From positions 1 through 64,000 of the forward strand of contig JADFLR010000023.1 in the NCBI GenBank assembly GCA_022564295.1: DNA of 64,000 bases, in the 5' to 3' direction. The DNA comes from Bacteroidota bacterium (GTDB lineage Bacteria > Bacteroidota > Ignavibacteria > Ignavibacteriales > Ignavibacteriaceae). Under the pieces are notes generated by a model that made no database searches, was not told the DNA's origin, and saw only the letters and a list, made by a program, of their open reading frames with translations. Positions 33,206 through 43,942 of this stretch are shown piece after piece (within the stretch, counting starts at the first letter, position 1; each line of letters opens with the position of its first letter). The position numbers and the translations under genes are program-made.

Positions 33206-35101
33206 TCATTTTAAAAGTATCATCTTATTTATATCTGTAAACACAGGAATACTTCTATCGCTTTTTACCATTATTTGGTAGATATATATTCCGCTTGCAA
33301 TGTCATCATTATAACCTGTCGCCCAATCTAATCCTAATTTTCCTTTTCCTCTCTCGCTACTGTTTGGTCTAAATTCCACTTCATAATATCCTGCTGTTTG
33401 ATACTCATTTACAAGTAACTTTACCAATTCTCCCTTTATATCATATACGTACAACTTTACATATCCTGGTTCTATTAGCCGGTATGGTATTTTTGTGCTT
33501 GGGTTAAACGGATTTGGGTAGTTTTGAAGCAACTTATATTCTTCCACTACTATCGGGGGTCCTTCAGGAACTCCTGTTACTGTTACGTGTACTTCTTCAC
33601 TTGTTGCTGATTGATGTCCTGTTGAATCCATTGCTGTTAACTTGTAATAATAATCAGTTGCAAGATACTTCTCCGGCAGATCATCATAATAGAATGTATC
33701 CACTACTACTGCTATTATCTTTGTCGTATCATAAATGAAGTTTGGGACTGTATCCCTGTAAACACGGTAACGGTAAAAATCCGCCTCTGTATTTCTGTTC
33801 CATCTTAACAGAACAAAACCAGAATCATAAACTGCAGTTAGGTTAGAGGGTGGTTTTGGAGCAAGATCACGGTAAGTATATCTTCCTCCGTAAGGTCCAC
33901 CCCAAAGTCCAATATCACTTCTGCTTCCATCAATATCAAGTATGTCCGGATCTCCTGCATCAATAAGTGGAGAAAACATCTGAAGATGAAAATCTAAACT
34001 ATCCTCACTTACTATCATTGGGTTTACAGAAAGATTGGTTGAATCCTGACCAAAATTGGTGTAGTTTATATCGTTATTCCAAGCGTTATTATACTTAAAT
34101 TTTGCATTCACTCCCATATTAAATCCATATTTTGCATTCATTACTACATTATTATGTAATTGAAGTAAGGAGTCATTTAGCCCAGCTTGTTTTATACCTA
34201 CTTCCATATCACCTATGACAAAATTATTTCTTATAAGATGTGGGACACCTGTGATTGACATACCCCGAGTATGCGGCTGTTCTCCTTCCGCAATAATTAA
34301 GTTATTAAATATTTTTACTGTATCAGAAAGACTTCCAGAATAACCTCTTGCAAAATCATCAATTAAATAAATTATGTTGTTTTTAATTAATGGATTTGTG
34401 CCAAAATCAATATCAATCCCAAAAGAATTTGTAGTAATATTATTTGCTTCTATTATTGGAGTTTCACTTACACTAAAATCAACTAAAATTATTCCTGTGT
34501 CTTGAAAGTAATCAGAATAAATATTATTACCCCTAACAATAGAACTTGAATGACTTACTCTAATACCTATCCTGTTATTTTCACATATATTATTTTCTAC
34601 TTTAATGTCGGACTGAAATAGATATATTCCATTTACTCCATCTTTTATCTTGTTGAGTGTAATCAATCCGTATGGTCCTTCACCTTTTATTCCATTACCC
34701 ACATCCTGATTTGCGACTATTATTTGAAAACCTTTAAAAACACAACTATCCTTTAATGTAACAGAGTTAAATCCACTAAATGCTAATTGCCTCGTATCAA
34801 TCACACAACTATCCATCCCGGCACCAATAAGTGTTAAGCCCCGTATCATTGTTACCTGCTCTTCATAAACTCCGTTAGCAACATAAATTGTATCGCCAAA
34901 CACGGAAATGTTTATTGCAAACATTATGCTGTCTGCTGCGGTTTCCCAAGTTGTGTATGGTGGTGTGTTGCTTCCTTCGTGGCTTACGTAACGCACCGTT
35001 GCATTGGTGGTAAAGAATCCGCCTACGGCGGACGAGTGAAAAATTAAGAATGAGAGGAGGAAGAATAAAATTCTGGACGAATTGGAATTATTTTTAACCA
35101 T
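33206..35101 (-). CDS. T9SS-secreted parallel beta-helix protein, copy B
   Basis: A 631-residue paralogue of the next gene downstream, with the same order: signal peptide, SHEGSNTPPYTTWETAADSI, beta-helix, DAGDPDILDIDGSRSDIG, a fibronectin-III-like domain (PPSNLTAVYDSGFVLLRWNR), and a T9SS sorting domain with YPNPFNPSTKIPYRL. The first 90 residues and the C-terminal part are very close to copy A while the beta-helix core differs, which suggests duplication followed by divergence of the surface repeats. The signal peptide region (SAVGG, residues 24-28) is encoded by a short perfect palindrome, and the sorting-domain loop also has an extra segment (NSSERGKGKLGLDWATGYND). Confidence 0.88.
   Translation of the reverse strand: MVKNNSNSSRILFFLLSFLIFHSSAVGGFFTTNATVRYVSHEGSNTPPYTTWETAADSIMFAINISVFGDTIYVANGVYEEQVTMIRGLTLIGAGMDSCVIDTRQLAFSGFNSVTLKDSCVFKGFQIIVANQDVGNGIKGEGPYGLITLNKIKDGVNGIYLFQSDIKVENNICENNRIGIRVSHSSSIVRGNNIYSDYFQDTGIILVDFSVSETPIIEANNITTNSFGIDIDFGTNPLIKNNIIYLIDDFARGYSGSLSDTVKIFNNLIIAEGEQPHTRGMSITGVPHLIRNNFVIGDMEVGIKQAGLNDSLLQLHNNVVMNAKYGFNMGVNAKFKYNNAWNNDINYTNFGQDSTNLSVNPMIVSEDSLDFHLQMFSPLIDAGDPDILDIDGSRSDIGLWGGPYGGRYTYRDLAPKPPSNLTAVYDSGFVLLRWNRNTEADFYRYRVYRDTVPNFIYDTTKIIAVVVDTFYYDDLPEKYLATDYYYKLTAMDSTGHQSATSEEVHVTVTGVPEGPPIVVEEYKLLQNYPNPFNPSTKIPYRLIEPGYVKLYVYDIKGELVKLLVNEYQTAGYYEVEFRPNSSERGKGKLGLDWATGYNDDIASGIYIYQIMVKSDRSIPVFTDINKMILLK
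35018..35032. repeat. TCCGCC/GGCGGA palindrome in a signal-peptide coding region
   Basis: TCCGCC-TAC-GGCGGA, a 15-bp hairpin-forming sequence. It encodes residues SAVGG at the end of the signal peptide of the 631-residue T9SS protein and is absent from its tandem paralogue. Confidence 0.55.
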
Positions 35102-35331
35102 TTTGATAGCCCTAAAAAATTCAATTTTAATGTAAGAAAAATGAGTGAGAAAAGCGAGGGGGGAGGTGAAAGAAAAAAAATTTGGCGCTCAATAAAGAGG
35201 ATGATGTTAGCGGCAGACCAAAACGAATTAATTATAGCTGATGAAAGGTAAATGTGAAGATACTATAAAATTTCCATTTATATTCATTTAGTATTAGATT
35301 TATTCCGTCTGATTCAATTTAATTTCATATC

Positions 35332-38133
35332 GTGCGTTTATATAAAATATCTAAAGAATTCGAAGGCAAACTAGCAGGGCTTTCTGCCGGTGTACTCTCA
35401 TCCGATGAGTTTGAGAAGCTGATAAATATTTATGAAGCTGAGATTAACAGAGTTTATTTTACAGCTACTTCCGAGGCAAATCTTTTCAGAATTATTTATG
35501 GAATGTATGATAAGGTTTTCTTAATCAGGGAATGCATCAAATATCCTCATTATCTGGAAATCCTTATCTCAATAGCTGCAAATAGTAATTATTTAACTGA
35601 TATTCTGGTCATCAACCCGGAAAACTTTTACTGGATTGTAAATCCTTCCACATTAAATGCAAACTTAGCCAAAACTGATTTTAAGAGAGAAATTAAATCC
35701 ACTCTTTCTTTATTTACTACCTTCCGTGCTAAGATAAGCTCACTAAAAACAATTAAAAGGAAAGAGCTGCTTCGAATAGGGCTGCGGGATATTTACTTAA
35801 AAATTCCGGTTAAAAATATTACTGAAGAATTATCCATCCTGGCTGTTCACCTTACCGGTGAATTGTTTTTAATCTGTTACAAAGAGATTCTTAAAAAGAA
35901 TGCAATAGAAAACCCTCCCGGCAAATACTGCCTTGCATCTCTTGGTAAGTTAGGCGGCGATGAACTAAACTACAGTTCGGATATTGATCTGATCCTTTTT
36001 TATGATAAAGAAAGAAAATTTCGTAATAAAAAATATTTAAGTGAACTGCTCACGGAAACAACTTTACTTTTCTTAAAGTCTTCTGCTGAAATTACCGGCG
36101 GTTTTCTTTATCGCATTGATTTTAGATTACGACCGGACGGCAGAAACTCCCCGTTATGCAGAAGTTTGCAGGAGTATCTTAATTACTATGAAAGCAGAGG
36201 TGAAGACTGGGAAAGACAAATGCTTATCAAGGTAAATTTCCTTGGTGGAAGCAAGTCGTTATATAAAAAATTTATAGACTTCCTTACACCTTTCATTTAC
36301 CCCTCCGCTCATTCTTTTTCACCGAAGAAGCAAATTTTAAAAATAAAAGCAAGCATTGAAAGAAGAATAAAAGATGAAGACAACATTAAACTTATTTACG
36401 GAGGAATAAGAGATATTGAATTTTCCTTACAGGCACTGCAATTACTTAACGGTGGAAAAATTGAAAGCATACGCAATGGCAATACGTTGCACGCAATAGA
36501 AGAATTGGAGAAAGCAAAACTACTAAACATAATGGAAGCAAAAACATTTTCGGATGCTTACATCTTCTACAGAAAAATAGAACATTATCTTCAGTTGATG
36601 AATAACAGACAAACTCATGTTATTCCCGAAGAAGGTGAACTGCTGGAAAAGATGAGCTACTTTTTGGGTTATAAAAGCAGCAAGGATTTTAAGCACCAGG
36701 TTATTGATAACAGAAATAAGGTGCGGAAAATATATCAATCAATTCTAAGCGAAGATGAAACTCACAGTGATGTTAATGCTGTATTAACCGATATTGTTTT
36801 TGAAGACAAAATCAGGGCGAAGAATGACTTCCAATATTTAAGAGAAGGTAAGGGAATAACCGGCACACGTACGTTTGATTCAAAATCAATTGAAAGTTTT
36901 CAGAAAATTGAAAACCGGATTTATAACTATTTAAAGAATTCAATTTATCCTGATAAAACTCTTTCAAACTTTGTGCGGATAATTAAAGGAGCAGATTTCC
37001 CTTCTATTTGGTACCACGAATTTGAAGATAAAACTTTTTTTGAATTCTTAATGAAAGTCTGCGAACTTTCACAATTCTCAATCAATCTTTTTGCAGAAGA
37101 TAAAGAGCTAAGAGAGTTTTTACTAAGCCGCAAAGTATTTACAAAAATACCTGTCAGAGAATTATCCTTCTTCAATATAAAAACAATTTTATTCTATTTC
37201 TCGGTGCAAATAAGTGTTGATATGTATGAGCCGTTAAAGGCATCGGAAATTTTAAGCAAATTAATTCACATAAAAATAAAAACACTTTTTGAAGAGCAAA
37301 CCAAAGAGATGAAATGGATGAAAGATTATTTTGTTGCAGCTCTTGGCAGTTTAGGATCATCGGCATTAACTTTCTTTTCAGATTTGGATTTAATTTTTAT
37401 CGTGCGCGACTCGCAAAAGTATCCGAATGCCGAAAAACAATTTCAAAAAATATTAGCTTTACTCAGGAAAGAATTAGAACCATTCACAGTTGACTGCAGG
37501 TTAAGACCGGAAGGTAAAAGCAGTCAGCTTATCTGGGATATTGAAAATTCTAAAAATTATTTCAGGAACCGTGCACGCGTGTGGGAGTTTCAGACACTTA
37601 CAAAAATTTCTTTCATTGCGGGAGATAAAAGACTATTTGAAAATTTTACAAGGGCAGTGATATCATCCGTATCAAGGTTTGATGTAAAAAATATTCGAAG
37701 CGAAATGCACGAGATGAGGAAAAAAATCTCATCGCAAAAAATAACAGCCTTATTCGAAATATTTGATATTAAAAAAAATAGCGGAAGTATAACCGATATT
37801 GAATTTATTGTACAGTATTTTTTACTTTGCAGCCCGGTTTTGTTTAATAAATCATTGGGCAAAAAAACAACAGAACAGCTATATCTAATTAGTGAATCTT
37901 TAGATGATAATTCTGCAAAGATAGTATTAAAAAATGCATTAGAATTTTATAAAAGTGTGGGGCTGCTGAATCAACTAATTTTTAACAATACTACTTCCAA
38001 AATTGTTTTAGAAGATAAAACACTTAACAGTTTTTCTAAAAAAATGGGCTATAAAAATCCGGCCCAATTTAAAGATGATATTAAATCCTTTTCAGCAAAA
38101 GTAAGAAACATTTATTCACAAATTTTCAGTTAA
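35332..38133 (+). CDS. glnE: Glutamine synthetase adenylyltransferase/deadenylase-like protein
   Basis: GlnE adds and removes AMP on glutamine synthetase under PII control. The 933-residue protein has two nucleotidyltransferase domains, each followed by a helical domain. The first carries the normal motif GKLGGDELNYSSDIDLIL (205-222; D217 and D219). The second reads GSLGSSALTFFSDLDLIF (672-689): the metal-binding D684 and D686 remain, but the Lys and the second Gly of GKLGG and the Glu are changed. In known GlnE the C-terminal half does the adenylylation, so the activity of that half here is uncertain. Translation starts at GTG. It runs into the DUF2723 gene six bases downstream. Confidence 0.9.
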   Translation: MRLYKISKEFEGKLAGLSAGVLSSDEFEKLINIYEAEINRVYFTATSEANLFRIIYGMYDKVFLIRECIKYPHYLEILISIAANSNYLTDILVINPENFYWIVNPSTLNANLAKTDFKREIKSTLSLFTTFRAKISSLKTIKRKELLRIGLRDIYLKIPVKNITEELSILAVHLTGELFLICYKEILKKNAIENPPGKYCLASLGKLGGDELNYSSDIDLILFYDKERKFRNKKYLSELLTETTLLFLKSSAEITGGFLYRIDFRLRPDGRNSPLCRSLQEYLNYYESRGEDWERQMLIKVNFLGGSKSLYKKFIDFLTPFIYPSAHSFSPKKQILKIKASIERRIKDEDNIKLIYGGIRDIEFSLQALQLLNGGKIESIRNGNTLHAIEELEKAKLLNIMEAKTFSDAYIFYRKIEHYLQLMNNRQTHVIPEEGELLEKMSYFLGYKSSKDFKHQVIDNRNKVRKIYQSILSEDETHSDVNAVLTDIVFEDKIRAKNDFQYLREGKGITGTRTFDSKSIESFQKIENRIYNYLKNSIYPDKTLSNFVRIIKGADFPSIWYHEFEDKTFFEFLMKVCELSQFSINLFAEDKELREFLLSRKVFTKIPVRELSFFNIKTILFYFSVQISVDMYEPLKASEILSKLIHIKIKTLFEEQTKEMKWMKDYFVAALGSLGSSALTFFSDLDLIFIVRDSQKYPNAEKQFQKILALLRKELEPFTVDCRLRPEGKSSQLIWDIENSKNYFRNRARVWEFQTLTKISFIAGDKRLFENFTRAVISSVSRFDVKNIRSEMHEMRKKISSQKITALFEIFDIKKNSGSITDIEFIVQYFLLCSPVLFNKSLGKKTTEQLYLISESLDDNSAKIVLKNALEFYKSVGLLNQLIFNNTTSKIVLEDKTLNSFSKKMGYKNPAQFKDDIKSFSAKVRNIYSQIFS

Positions 38134-38139
38134 AAACAA

Positions 38140-40089
38140 ATGGAATTAGCAAAAAAATATTTTTATGTAATAACTGGTTTTTTTGTATTTATGATTTACC
38201 TCTTTACTTTAGCTCCTTCGGTGGTGCAGATAGATTCGGGTGAGTTAGCAGCAGTGCAGGCAACTTTAGGGATTGCACACCCAACGGGTTATCCGCTGTT
38301 CACTATAATTGGTTACATCTTTTCTTTAATACCGTTACCGTTCACAAAAATATTTCAGCTCAATCTTCTTGCGGCTGTATTCTGCAGCGCCGGTATCGCA
38401 GTGTTTGTTTGCACTGCAAAACTTTTGCTGGATAATCTAAATTTGTTCTCCCCTTCCAAGGTTAAAATTGAAAAGAAAAAAAAGGACAAAAGGAATGACA
38501 AGAAGGGTGATACGAAAAAGGTGGGGCAAGAAACGACTTTAACGGAAACAGTTAAATATATTATTGCTATTGCCGGTGGATTAATTCTCGCATTCAGCGA
38601 AACATTCTGGCTTCAAAGTACCTCGGTAGAAGTTTATTCACTCCATATTTTTTTGATGAATATAATTATTCTTTACCTTGTTAAAGCATTCATTTATGTT
38701 GAGAAGGAGAACGATAAGACCAACTTAAAGTTGTGGCTTATCTTTTCAGCATTTCTTGCACTCGGTTTTACGAATCACATGACAACACTCTTAATAATTC
38801 CGGGAGTCACATATTTATTTTTTATAAAAAATAAATTCGGCAAAGCAGGATTTATAAAAATATTAATTATGCTTACTGTGTTTTTTCCGATTTTAATTTT
38901 AATTTATTCTTACCTTCCAGTAAGAGCGGCACAAAACCCAATATTAAACTGGGGTAATACTACAGATTTTGAAAATTTAATAAGACACATAACCGCCAAA
39001 CAATACCAGGTATGGCTTTTTGCTTCGTCAGCAGCAGCAAAACGGCAGCTCATTCATTTTGTTGAAACGCTGCCCGGACAATTTTCAATCGCACTGCTTT
39101 TATCTTTTGTCGGGTTAATTTCATCTTTTTTTTATGCGAGGAAAATTTTTGTTTTTCTCATCATTATATTTTTATTCACTGTGTTTTATTCAATCAATTA
39201 TGAAATACATGACATAGATACATACTTTTTACTCGCTTACATTTCTCTTGCTTACTTTGCGGTATTCGGATTGCTGAAACTTTTTAAGATGAACAAAAAG
39301 AAAAAAATAATTCTACCACTCATTGTTGCAGTTTTGGTTATAGTAATTCAATTTGTTACGAATGTTAATAAAACCAACCAGAGCGGAATTTATACTTATG
39401 AAGATTATACGCGAACCATTCTTAATGGTGTTTCGTCGGAAAGTATAATTTTTAGTTATCAATGGGATTACTTTATTTCTCCCTCATATTATTTCAGGTA
39501 TGTGGAAAACTACGGTAAAGATATTGCTGTAGTTGATAAAGAACTTCTTCGACGCTCCTGGTATTTTGATCAGTTGGATAGGAATTATCCATTTCTATTC
39601 GAAGAGTTGGAAGATGTTGTAAGTAAATTTAAAGCAGCTTTACTGCCCTTTGAGAGAAGTGAAAATTTTAACTCAAAATTGCTTGAGGGTCTTTACAGAA
39701 GATTGATGACCGGATTGGTTGCAACAAATATTGATGAAAGAAATTTTTATATTGCCCCGGAATTATACCAAAATGAAATGCAGCGGGGCGAATTTAAATT
39801 ACCGCAAGGTTATCAACTTGTGCCGGATAATTTACTATTTAAAGTTGTAAAGGGCGATGAGTATGTTCCGGCATCCGACCCTGATTTTCAAATAAGATTT
39901 ACTGACAAGAAAAACTATTACCTTGAGAAGATAGAGTATTTTACCGGCTTTATGCTTTTAAACAGAGTTAATTATGAATTGCAGCATGGAAAAGTTGAAA
40001 GAGCAAAAGTTTATATGCGAAAGCTTAAAAAAATTCTACCTGATTATAGTATCCCAATCACTTTAAAAAATGTTTTGCCGGATGACTAA
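38140..40089 (+). CDS. DUF2723 family membrane protein, PMT-like glycosyltransferase
   Basis: A 649-residue protein with about ten to twelve hydrophobic helices. The N-terminal motif DSGELAAVQATLGIAHPTGY, then PLFTIIGYIF, is the DUF2723 signature. This family is related to protein O-mannosyl- and other dolichol/undecaprenyl-sugar glycosyltransferases of the GT-C fold, with an acidic residue after the first helix (D-S-G-E). A Lys-rich cytoplasmic loop (about residues 110-130) and a soluble C-terminal tail of roughly 200 residues follow. It is cotranscribed with glnE by spacing but functionally unrelated as far as can be seen. The acceptor is unknown. Its end overlaps the convergent DUF4837 gene by four bases. 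Confidence 0.88.
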   Translation: MELAKKYFYVITGFFVFMIYLFTLAPSVVQIDSGELAAVQATLGIAHPTGYPLFTIIGYIFSLIPLPFTKIFQLNLLAAVFCSAGIAVFVCTAKLLLDNLNLFSPSKVKIEKKKKDKRNDKKGDTKKVGQETTLTETVKYIIAIAGGLILAFSETFWLQSTSVEVYSLHIFLMNIIILYLVKAFIYVEKENDKTNLKLWLIFSAFLALGFTNHMTTLLIIPGVTYLFFIKNKFGKAGFIKILIMLTVFFPILILIYSYLPVRAAQNPILNWGNTTDFENLIRHITAKQYQVWLFASSAAAKRQLIHFVETLPGQFSIALLLSFVGLISSFFYARKIFVFLIIIFLFTVFYSINYEIHDIDTYFLLAYISLAYFAVFGLLKLFKMNKKKKIILPLIVAVLVIVIQFVTNVNKTNQSGIYTYEDYTRTILNGVSSESIIFSYQWDYFISPSYYFRYVENYGKDIAVVDKELLRRSWYFDQLDRNYPFLFEELEDVVSKFKAALLPFERSENFNSKLLEGLYRRLMTGLVATNIDERNFYIAPELYQNEMQRGEFKLPQGYQLVPDNLLFKVVKGDEYVPASDPDFQIRFTDKKNYYLEKIEYFTGFMLLNRVNYELQHGKVERAKVYMRKLKKILPDYSIPITLKNVLPDD

Positions 40090-41177
40090 TCTTCCAAAGC
40101 TTCAAGCAGTTCTTCTTTTCTTTCCTGCGTAAGTTCTTTCTCTGTTCTGAAGGATTGCAAAGTTACATCCATTTGCTGAATGAGGTTTCGTTTATAGTAC
40201 TTTGGTGCGTACACGCTGCCGTCTAACATATAAAGCCGTTGAGTATCTTCATCATAAAAAACATAGTTAACAAACGGACCACCCATACCTTTTATGTTCA
40301 AATCCCACAAACCCTGCGTGAATAAAGCATATCTACCGTTAAAGTTAACTTCGTTTACAGTAAAATAATCTTCAGCAATAACAACGTAACCTTTATTATC
40401 GGCTGTTAAATAAAATTTATTTGTAACTCTGTTTCGTATAACTTTAATAGAATCTTCATTTAAATATTCCGGTGTTGCGTTATCAATCCAATGAATGAAA
40501 ATCCATCTTTCCATCCCGCTGCCCGGTGCACGCCTTAACCATACAAAATTATCTACGGGTTTATTAAGTGCAAGATGATAATCTGCCTGAACATAAATTA
40601 TCCAGCCGTAATCTTTTAATAATTTGCCTTCAATTTCTTTTCGTTCATATTTTGATTTATATAAACTGTTGAATAATCTTTCATCCGAATTTTTTTGAAA
40701 TGCGTAAAGAAGATTATCTGCATTCCCTAAAATTTTAGAATTCAGTTTTTCAATAGATGGAGCAGCAAGAACAGCAACAAATTGGTTTTTTGCCCAGAGA
40801 TCATTCTTATAAACAATAAAATCCGGATCATCTTCCATTTTTTTTTCAACGGAGGAATCTACCACTATAGAAATAAAATCAGATGTTTTTGAACCTGAAT
40901 TTAGAGGCGCAGCAATAATGATATTTTTTTTTCGTTTATATTTATTTATCTGTGACGGATTAATTCTTTTAAGCGTAAATATTTTTTCCGGCTGGGGGGT
41001 GTAAATTATTCTTTCGAATGTTGAATCGAGAGCCGCTTTAATTTCGAGATATTCCAGTGAATCTGCCACAACAAAAATTTCATCTTCAAAACCTTTTGCG
41101 GGCTTGTTTGATGGATCGCATCCGTAGATAACTAATAAAATTATAACGACAGTAAATATTTTTATTGAAACCTTCAT
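40086..41177 (-). CDS. DUF4837 family lipoprotein
   Basis: A 363-residue lipoprotein with lipobox VIYGC (C20, right after a hydrophobic stretch) and the DUF4837 body: FVVADSLEYLEIKAALDSTF, then ERIIYTPQPEKIFTLKRI. The family is found across Bacteroidota and relatives and has no known function. A conserved late block (RAPGSGMERWIFIHWIDNAT) is present. It lies three bases downstream of the polyprenol/diacylglycerol-kinase-like gene at the end of a long minus-strand run that starts with greA, and it converges with the DUF2723 gene with overlapping stops. Confidence 0.9.
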   Translation of the reverse strand: MKVSIKIFTVVIILLVIYGCDPSNKPAKGFEDEIFVVADSLEYLEIKAALDSTFERIIYTPQPEKIFTLKRINPSQINKYKRKKNIIIAAPLNSGSKTSDFISIVVDSSVEKKMEDDPDFIVYKNDLWAKNQFVAVLAAPSIEKLNSKILGNADNLLYAFQKNSDERLFNSLYKSKYERKEIEGKLLKDYGWIIYVQADYHLALNKPVDNFVWLRRAPGSGMERWIFIHWIDNATPEYLNEDSIKVIRNRVTNKFYLTADNKGYVVIAEDYFTVNEVNFNGRYALFTQGLWDLNIKGMGGPFVNYVFYDEDTQRLYMLDGSVYAPKYYKRNLIQQMDVTLQSFRTEKELTQERKEELLEALED

Positions 41178-41180
41178 AAT

Positions 41181-41849
41181 CTAACCCGGTACTCTTGATA
41201 ATGTTAATTCAAGATTTGGTAGAAATATTATATAAAGTATCCACATTGTAAAGCCAACCGCAAATGGAATTGAAAGATTATCATCAACATATTCAGAAGA
41301 AACATTTTCGATTATAGCACCGACAAATGCTGCGACAAAACCAATAATATATTCTTCGTAAAAATATCCGATTTTTGGAGTAAATAATATAACTATGCTT
41401 GAACTAATTAAAAAAGCTAAAGTTCCCTCAAAACTTTTATAAAGGAATTTGTGTTTACCGAACCTTCTTCCTATCAGTGCAGCCATAGTATCGCCGATAA
41501 TAAGAATTGAGAATGCAGTAATAAAAATTATTTTCGGAAAGACAAGCACACCAAAAATTGCAGATAGCAAAACATAAGTTGCACCGTTTAAGTTTTTCTT
41601 ATCGCTATCAATCTCATGACGTCTTAATAAAAAGCCAAATAATTTATAAAATACTTTTCCTATTTGCGGCGATAAATATCTGGTAAGATCAAGAGTAATG
41701 GCGAATGCTGCCAGACTACCCAATATTATAGCAGCCGTTGATTTGGGAATAAAATAATATATGATTGGAATTGACAAAGAAAAAAGATGAATCAGTTTCC
41801 TAACCAATTCATCTTTATAATCAATCGTACCGCGATCAGTTGGAGTCAT
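41181..41849 (-). CDS. Diacylglycerol/polyprenol kinase family membrane protein
   Basis: I use the ATG at 41849 ([20 protein letters not shown]), giving 222 residues; an in-frame TTG at 41885 lies well inside ftsH. Seven or so hydrophobic helices are seen. The family motifs of the CTP-dependent dolichol/phytol/diacylglycerol kinases (SEC59/VTE5/DGK1) are visible: [33 protein letters not shown] and [14 protein letters not shown]. It would phosphorylate a membrane lipid alcohol with CTP, or take part in phosphatidate cytidylyl-type chemistry. It overlaps ftsH by 14 bases, which implies coupled translation. Confidence 0.87.
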   Translation of the reverse strand: MTPTDRGTIDYKDELVRKLIHLFSLSIPIIYYFIPKSTAAIILGSLAAFAITLDLTRYLSPQIGKVFYKLFGFLLRRHEIDSDKKNLNGATYVLLSAIFGVLVFPKIIFITAFSILIIGDTMAALIGRRFGKHKFLYKSFEGTLAFLISSSIVILFTPKIGYFYEEYIIGFVAAFVGAIIENVSSEYVDDNLSIPFAVGFTMWILYIIFLPNLELTLSRVPG

Positions 41850-43932
41850 CTTTAGGAACTTTATCTTGATCTTTCCGCTTTTCAATCATTTCCTTTACAT
41901 GCTCGGGTACTTCCTCGGCACTCACTTCACTCTTAGTTGATGCTTCACCTTTTCCGTTTTCCGGAAGAGGCGGTAATTCTTCACCCTTAATTATAGTGTC
42001 AATTTCATTACCTTCAAGTATCTCTCTTTCTAACAATTCTTTTGATAATTTGTGTAGAATTCCCATATTATCTTTTAATATCTTCTCGGCTCTTTCCATA
42101 CCAAGCTTCACTATTTTGCTTACTTCTTCATCAATTTCGATAGCGGTTTTTTCACTATAATCTCTGTGTTTTTGAATTTCGCGACCGAGAAAAATTTCTT
42201 CTTCTTTAGCACCGTAGCTCAATGGTCCCAACTTGTCACTCATTCCCCACTCACAAACCATTTTGCGTGCAATACCCGTAGCTTTTTCAATATCATTACC
42301 GGCACCGGTTGTATAATGATTAAACACAATTTTTTCCGCTGCTCTTCCGCCTAAAGCATAAGTAATTATAGCTTCAAGATATTCTTTAGAGTATGTATGC
42401 TTTTCATCAATAGGAAGATAACTTGTAACACCAAGTGCTCTGCCTCGTGGAATTATGGTTACTTTATGAACCGGGTCTGCTTCCGGAATCATCCTCGCCA
42501 CAAGTACATGACCAATCTCGTGATAAGCAGTCGTTTTCTTTTCTTCCTCGGAAATGATGAGACTCTTTCTTTCCAATCCCATCATTACCTTATCTTTGGC
42601 TTCCTCAATATCTATTGACTCAACCTTTTTCTTGCTTTTACGTGCAGCAAGTAATGCAGCTTCGTTAATAAGATTGGCTAAGTCAGCACCCGCTAATCCA
42701 GGGGTGCCTTTTGCGATCACTTCAAGGTTTACATCATCGCCTAAGGGAATATCTCTTGTATGAACCTTAAGAATACCTTCACGCCCTTTTACATCCGGAC
42801 GGTCAACAACTATCTGCCTGTCAAATCTTCCGGGTCTTAGTAATGCGGGATCAAGAATATCGGGACGGTTTGTAGCTGCAATAATTATTACGCCGCTGTT
42901 CTGTTCAAATCCATCCATTTCAACAAGTAACTGATTTAGAGTTTGTTCACGTTCATCGTGACCGCCGCCAAGTCCAGCACCTCTCTGCCTTCCGACTGCA
43001 TCAATCTCATCTATAAAAATAATACATGGCGCATTTTTCTTTCCCTGCTCAAAAAGATCTCTTACTCTGCTTGCACCAACACCAACAAACATTTCCACAA
43101 AGTCGGCACCACTTATGGAGTAGAACGGAACGCCGGCTTCTCCGGCTACTGCTCTTGCAAGCAATGTTTTTCCCGTTCCGGGAGGTCCTAAAAGAAGAAC
43201 TCCTTTAGGAATTTTTCCACCGAGTTTTTGAAATTTGGTAGGTTCCTCTAAAAATTCAATTACTTCCCGCAGTTCAACTTTTGCTTCATCAGCTCCGGCT
43301 ACATCATTAAAGGTAACCTTATGACCCGATTGCGTTATTAATTTCGCTTTACTTTTGCCGAATGAAAAAATGCCGCGTGAACCACCACCCTGCCCCTGCA
43401 TTCTTCTCATAATAATTACCCAAACGGCAATTATTAAAATCCATGGGAGAAAACCGATAATAATGTTTAACCATTCATTAGATTCTTTTTCGAAGGAATA
43501 TACTATTCCTTTTTCCTTCCAGATAACTTCCTGATCTTTAATAATGGGCTCAGGTATATAAACTGAAATAGCATTAACCTTTTTTGGTTTTCCGTTAATT
43601 GTAATTGTTGTTTCGGATGTTAAATCGGCAGTAAAGTAATAATCGTTGATATCAGATTTTGTGATTGTTGCTTCTTTAATTTTATCCGGTTGTTCGAGTA
43701 ATCTTTCATAAGCATCAAAAGGTATTTCTGCATAATTAACCTGATCTGTTCTAACCAACTGCATTACAATAACTGCTGCAACTATAACTGCTCCCCATCC
43801 AAAAACCATCCTAATAATTTTCGTCCAATCAAAATTGTCGTCCGGTTTATTAGGTTTGTTGCCCTTTGAATCCTGGGGATTTTGTTTTTTATCTTTATTA
43901 TCAGACATAAAATTTTTCATATTCAAATTCAT
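41836..43932 (-). CDS. ftsH: ATP-dependent zinc metalloprotease FtsH
   Basis: A membrane-anchored AAA+ protease that degrades misassembled membrane proteins and regulatory proteins. The 698-residue protein has a low-complexity Lys/Asn/Asp-rich N-terminus, a first membrane helix (39-60), a periplasmic domain, a second helix (155-175), the AAA module with Walker A GPPGTGKT (249-256) and Walker [11 protein letters not shown], the second region of homology ([19 protein letters not shown]), and the zinc site HEIGH (471-475). The C-terminus is acidic-basic. It lies 10 bases after hpt in the tilS-hpt-ftsH order conserved across many bacteria. Confidence 0.98.
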   Translation of the reverse strand: MNLNMKNFMSDNKDKKQNPQDSKGNKPNKPDDNFDWTKIIRMVFGWGAVIVAAVIVMQLVRTDQVNYAEIPFDAYERLLEQPDKIKEATITKSDINDYYFTADLTSETTITINGKPKKVNAISVYIPEPIIKDQEVIWKEKGIVYSFEKESNEWLNIIIGFLPWILIIAVWVIIMRRMQGQGGGSRGIFSFGKSKAKLITQSGHKVTFNDVAGADEAKVELREVIEFLEEPTKFQKLGGKIPKGVLLLGPPGTGKTLLARAVAGEAGVPFYSISGADFVEMFVGVGASRVRDLFEQGKKNAPCIIFIDEIDAVGRQRGAGLGGGHDEREQTLNQLLVEMDGFEQNSGVIIIAATNRPDILDPALLRPGRFDRQIVVDRPDVKGREGILKVHTRDIPLGDDVNLEVIAKGTPGLAGADLANLINEAALLAARKSKKKVESIDIEEAKDKVMMGLERKSLIISEEEKKTTAYHEIGHVLVARMIPEADPVHKVTIIPRGRALGVTSYLPIDEKHTYSKEYLEAIITYALGGRAAEKIVFNHYTTGAGNDIEKATGIARKMVCEWGMSDKLGPLSYGAKEEEIFLGREIQKHRDYSEKTAIEIDEEVSKIVKLGMERAEKILKDNMGILHKLSKELLEREILEGNEIDTIIKGEELPPLPENGKGEASTKSEVSAEEVPEHVKEMIEKRKDQDKVPKDDSN

Positions 43933-43942
43933 TCTTTTGTTA

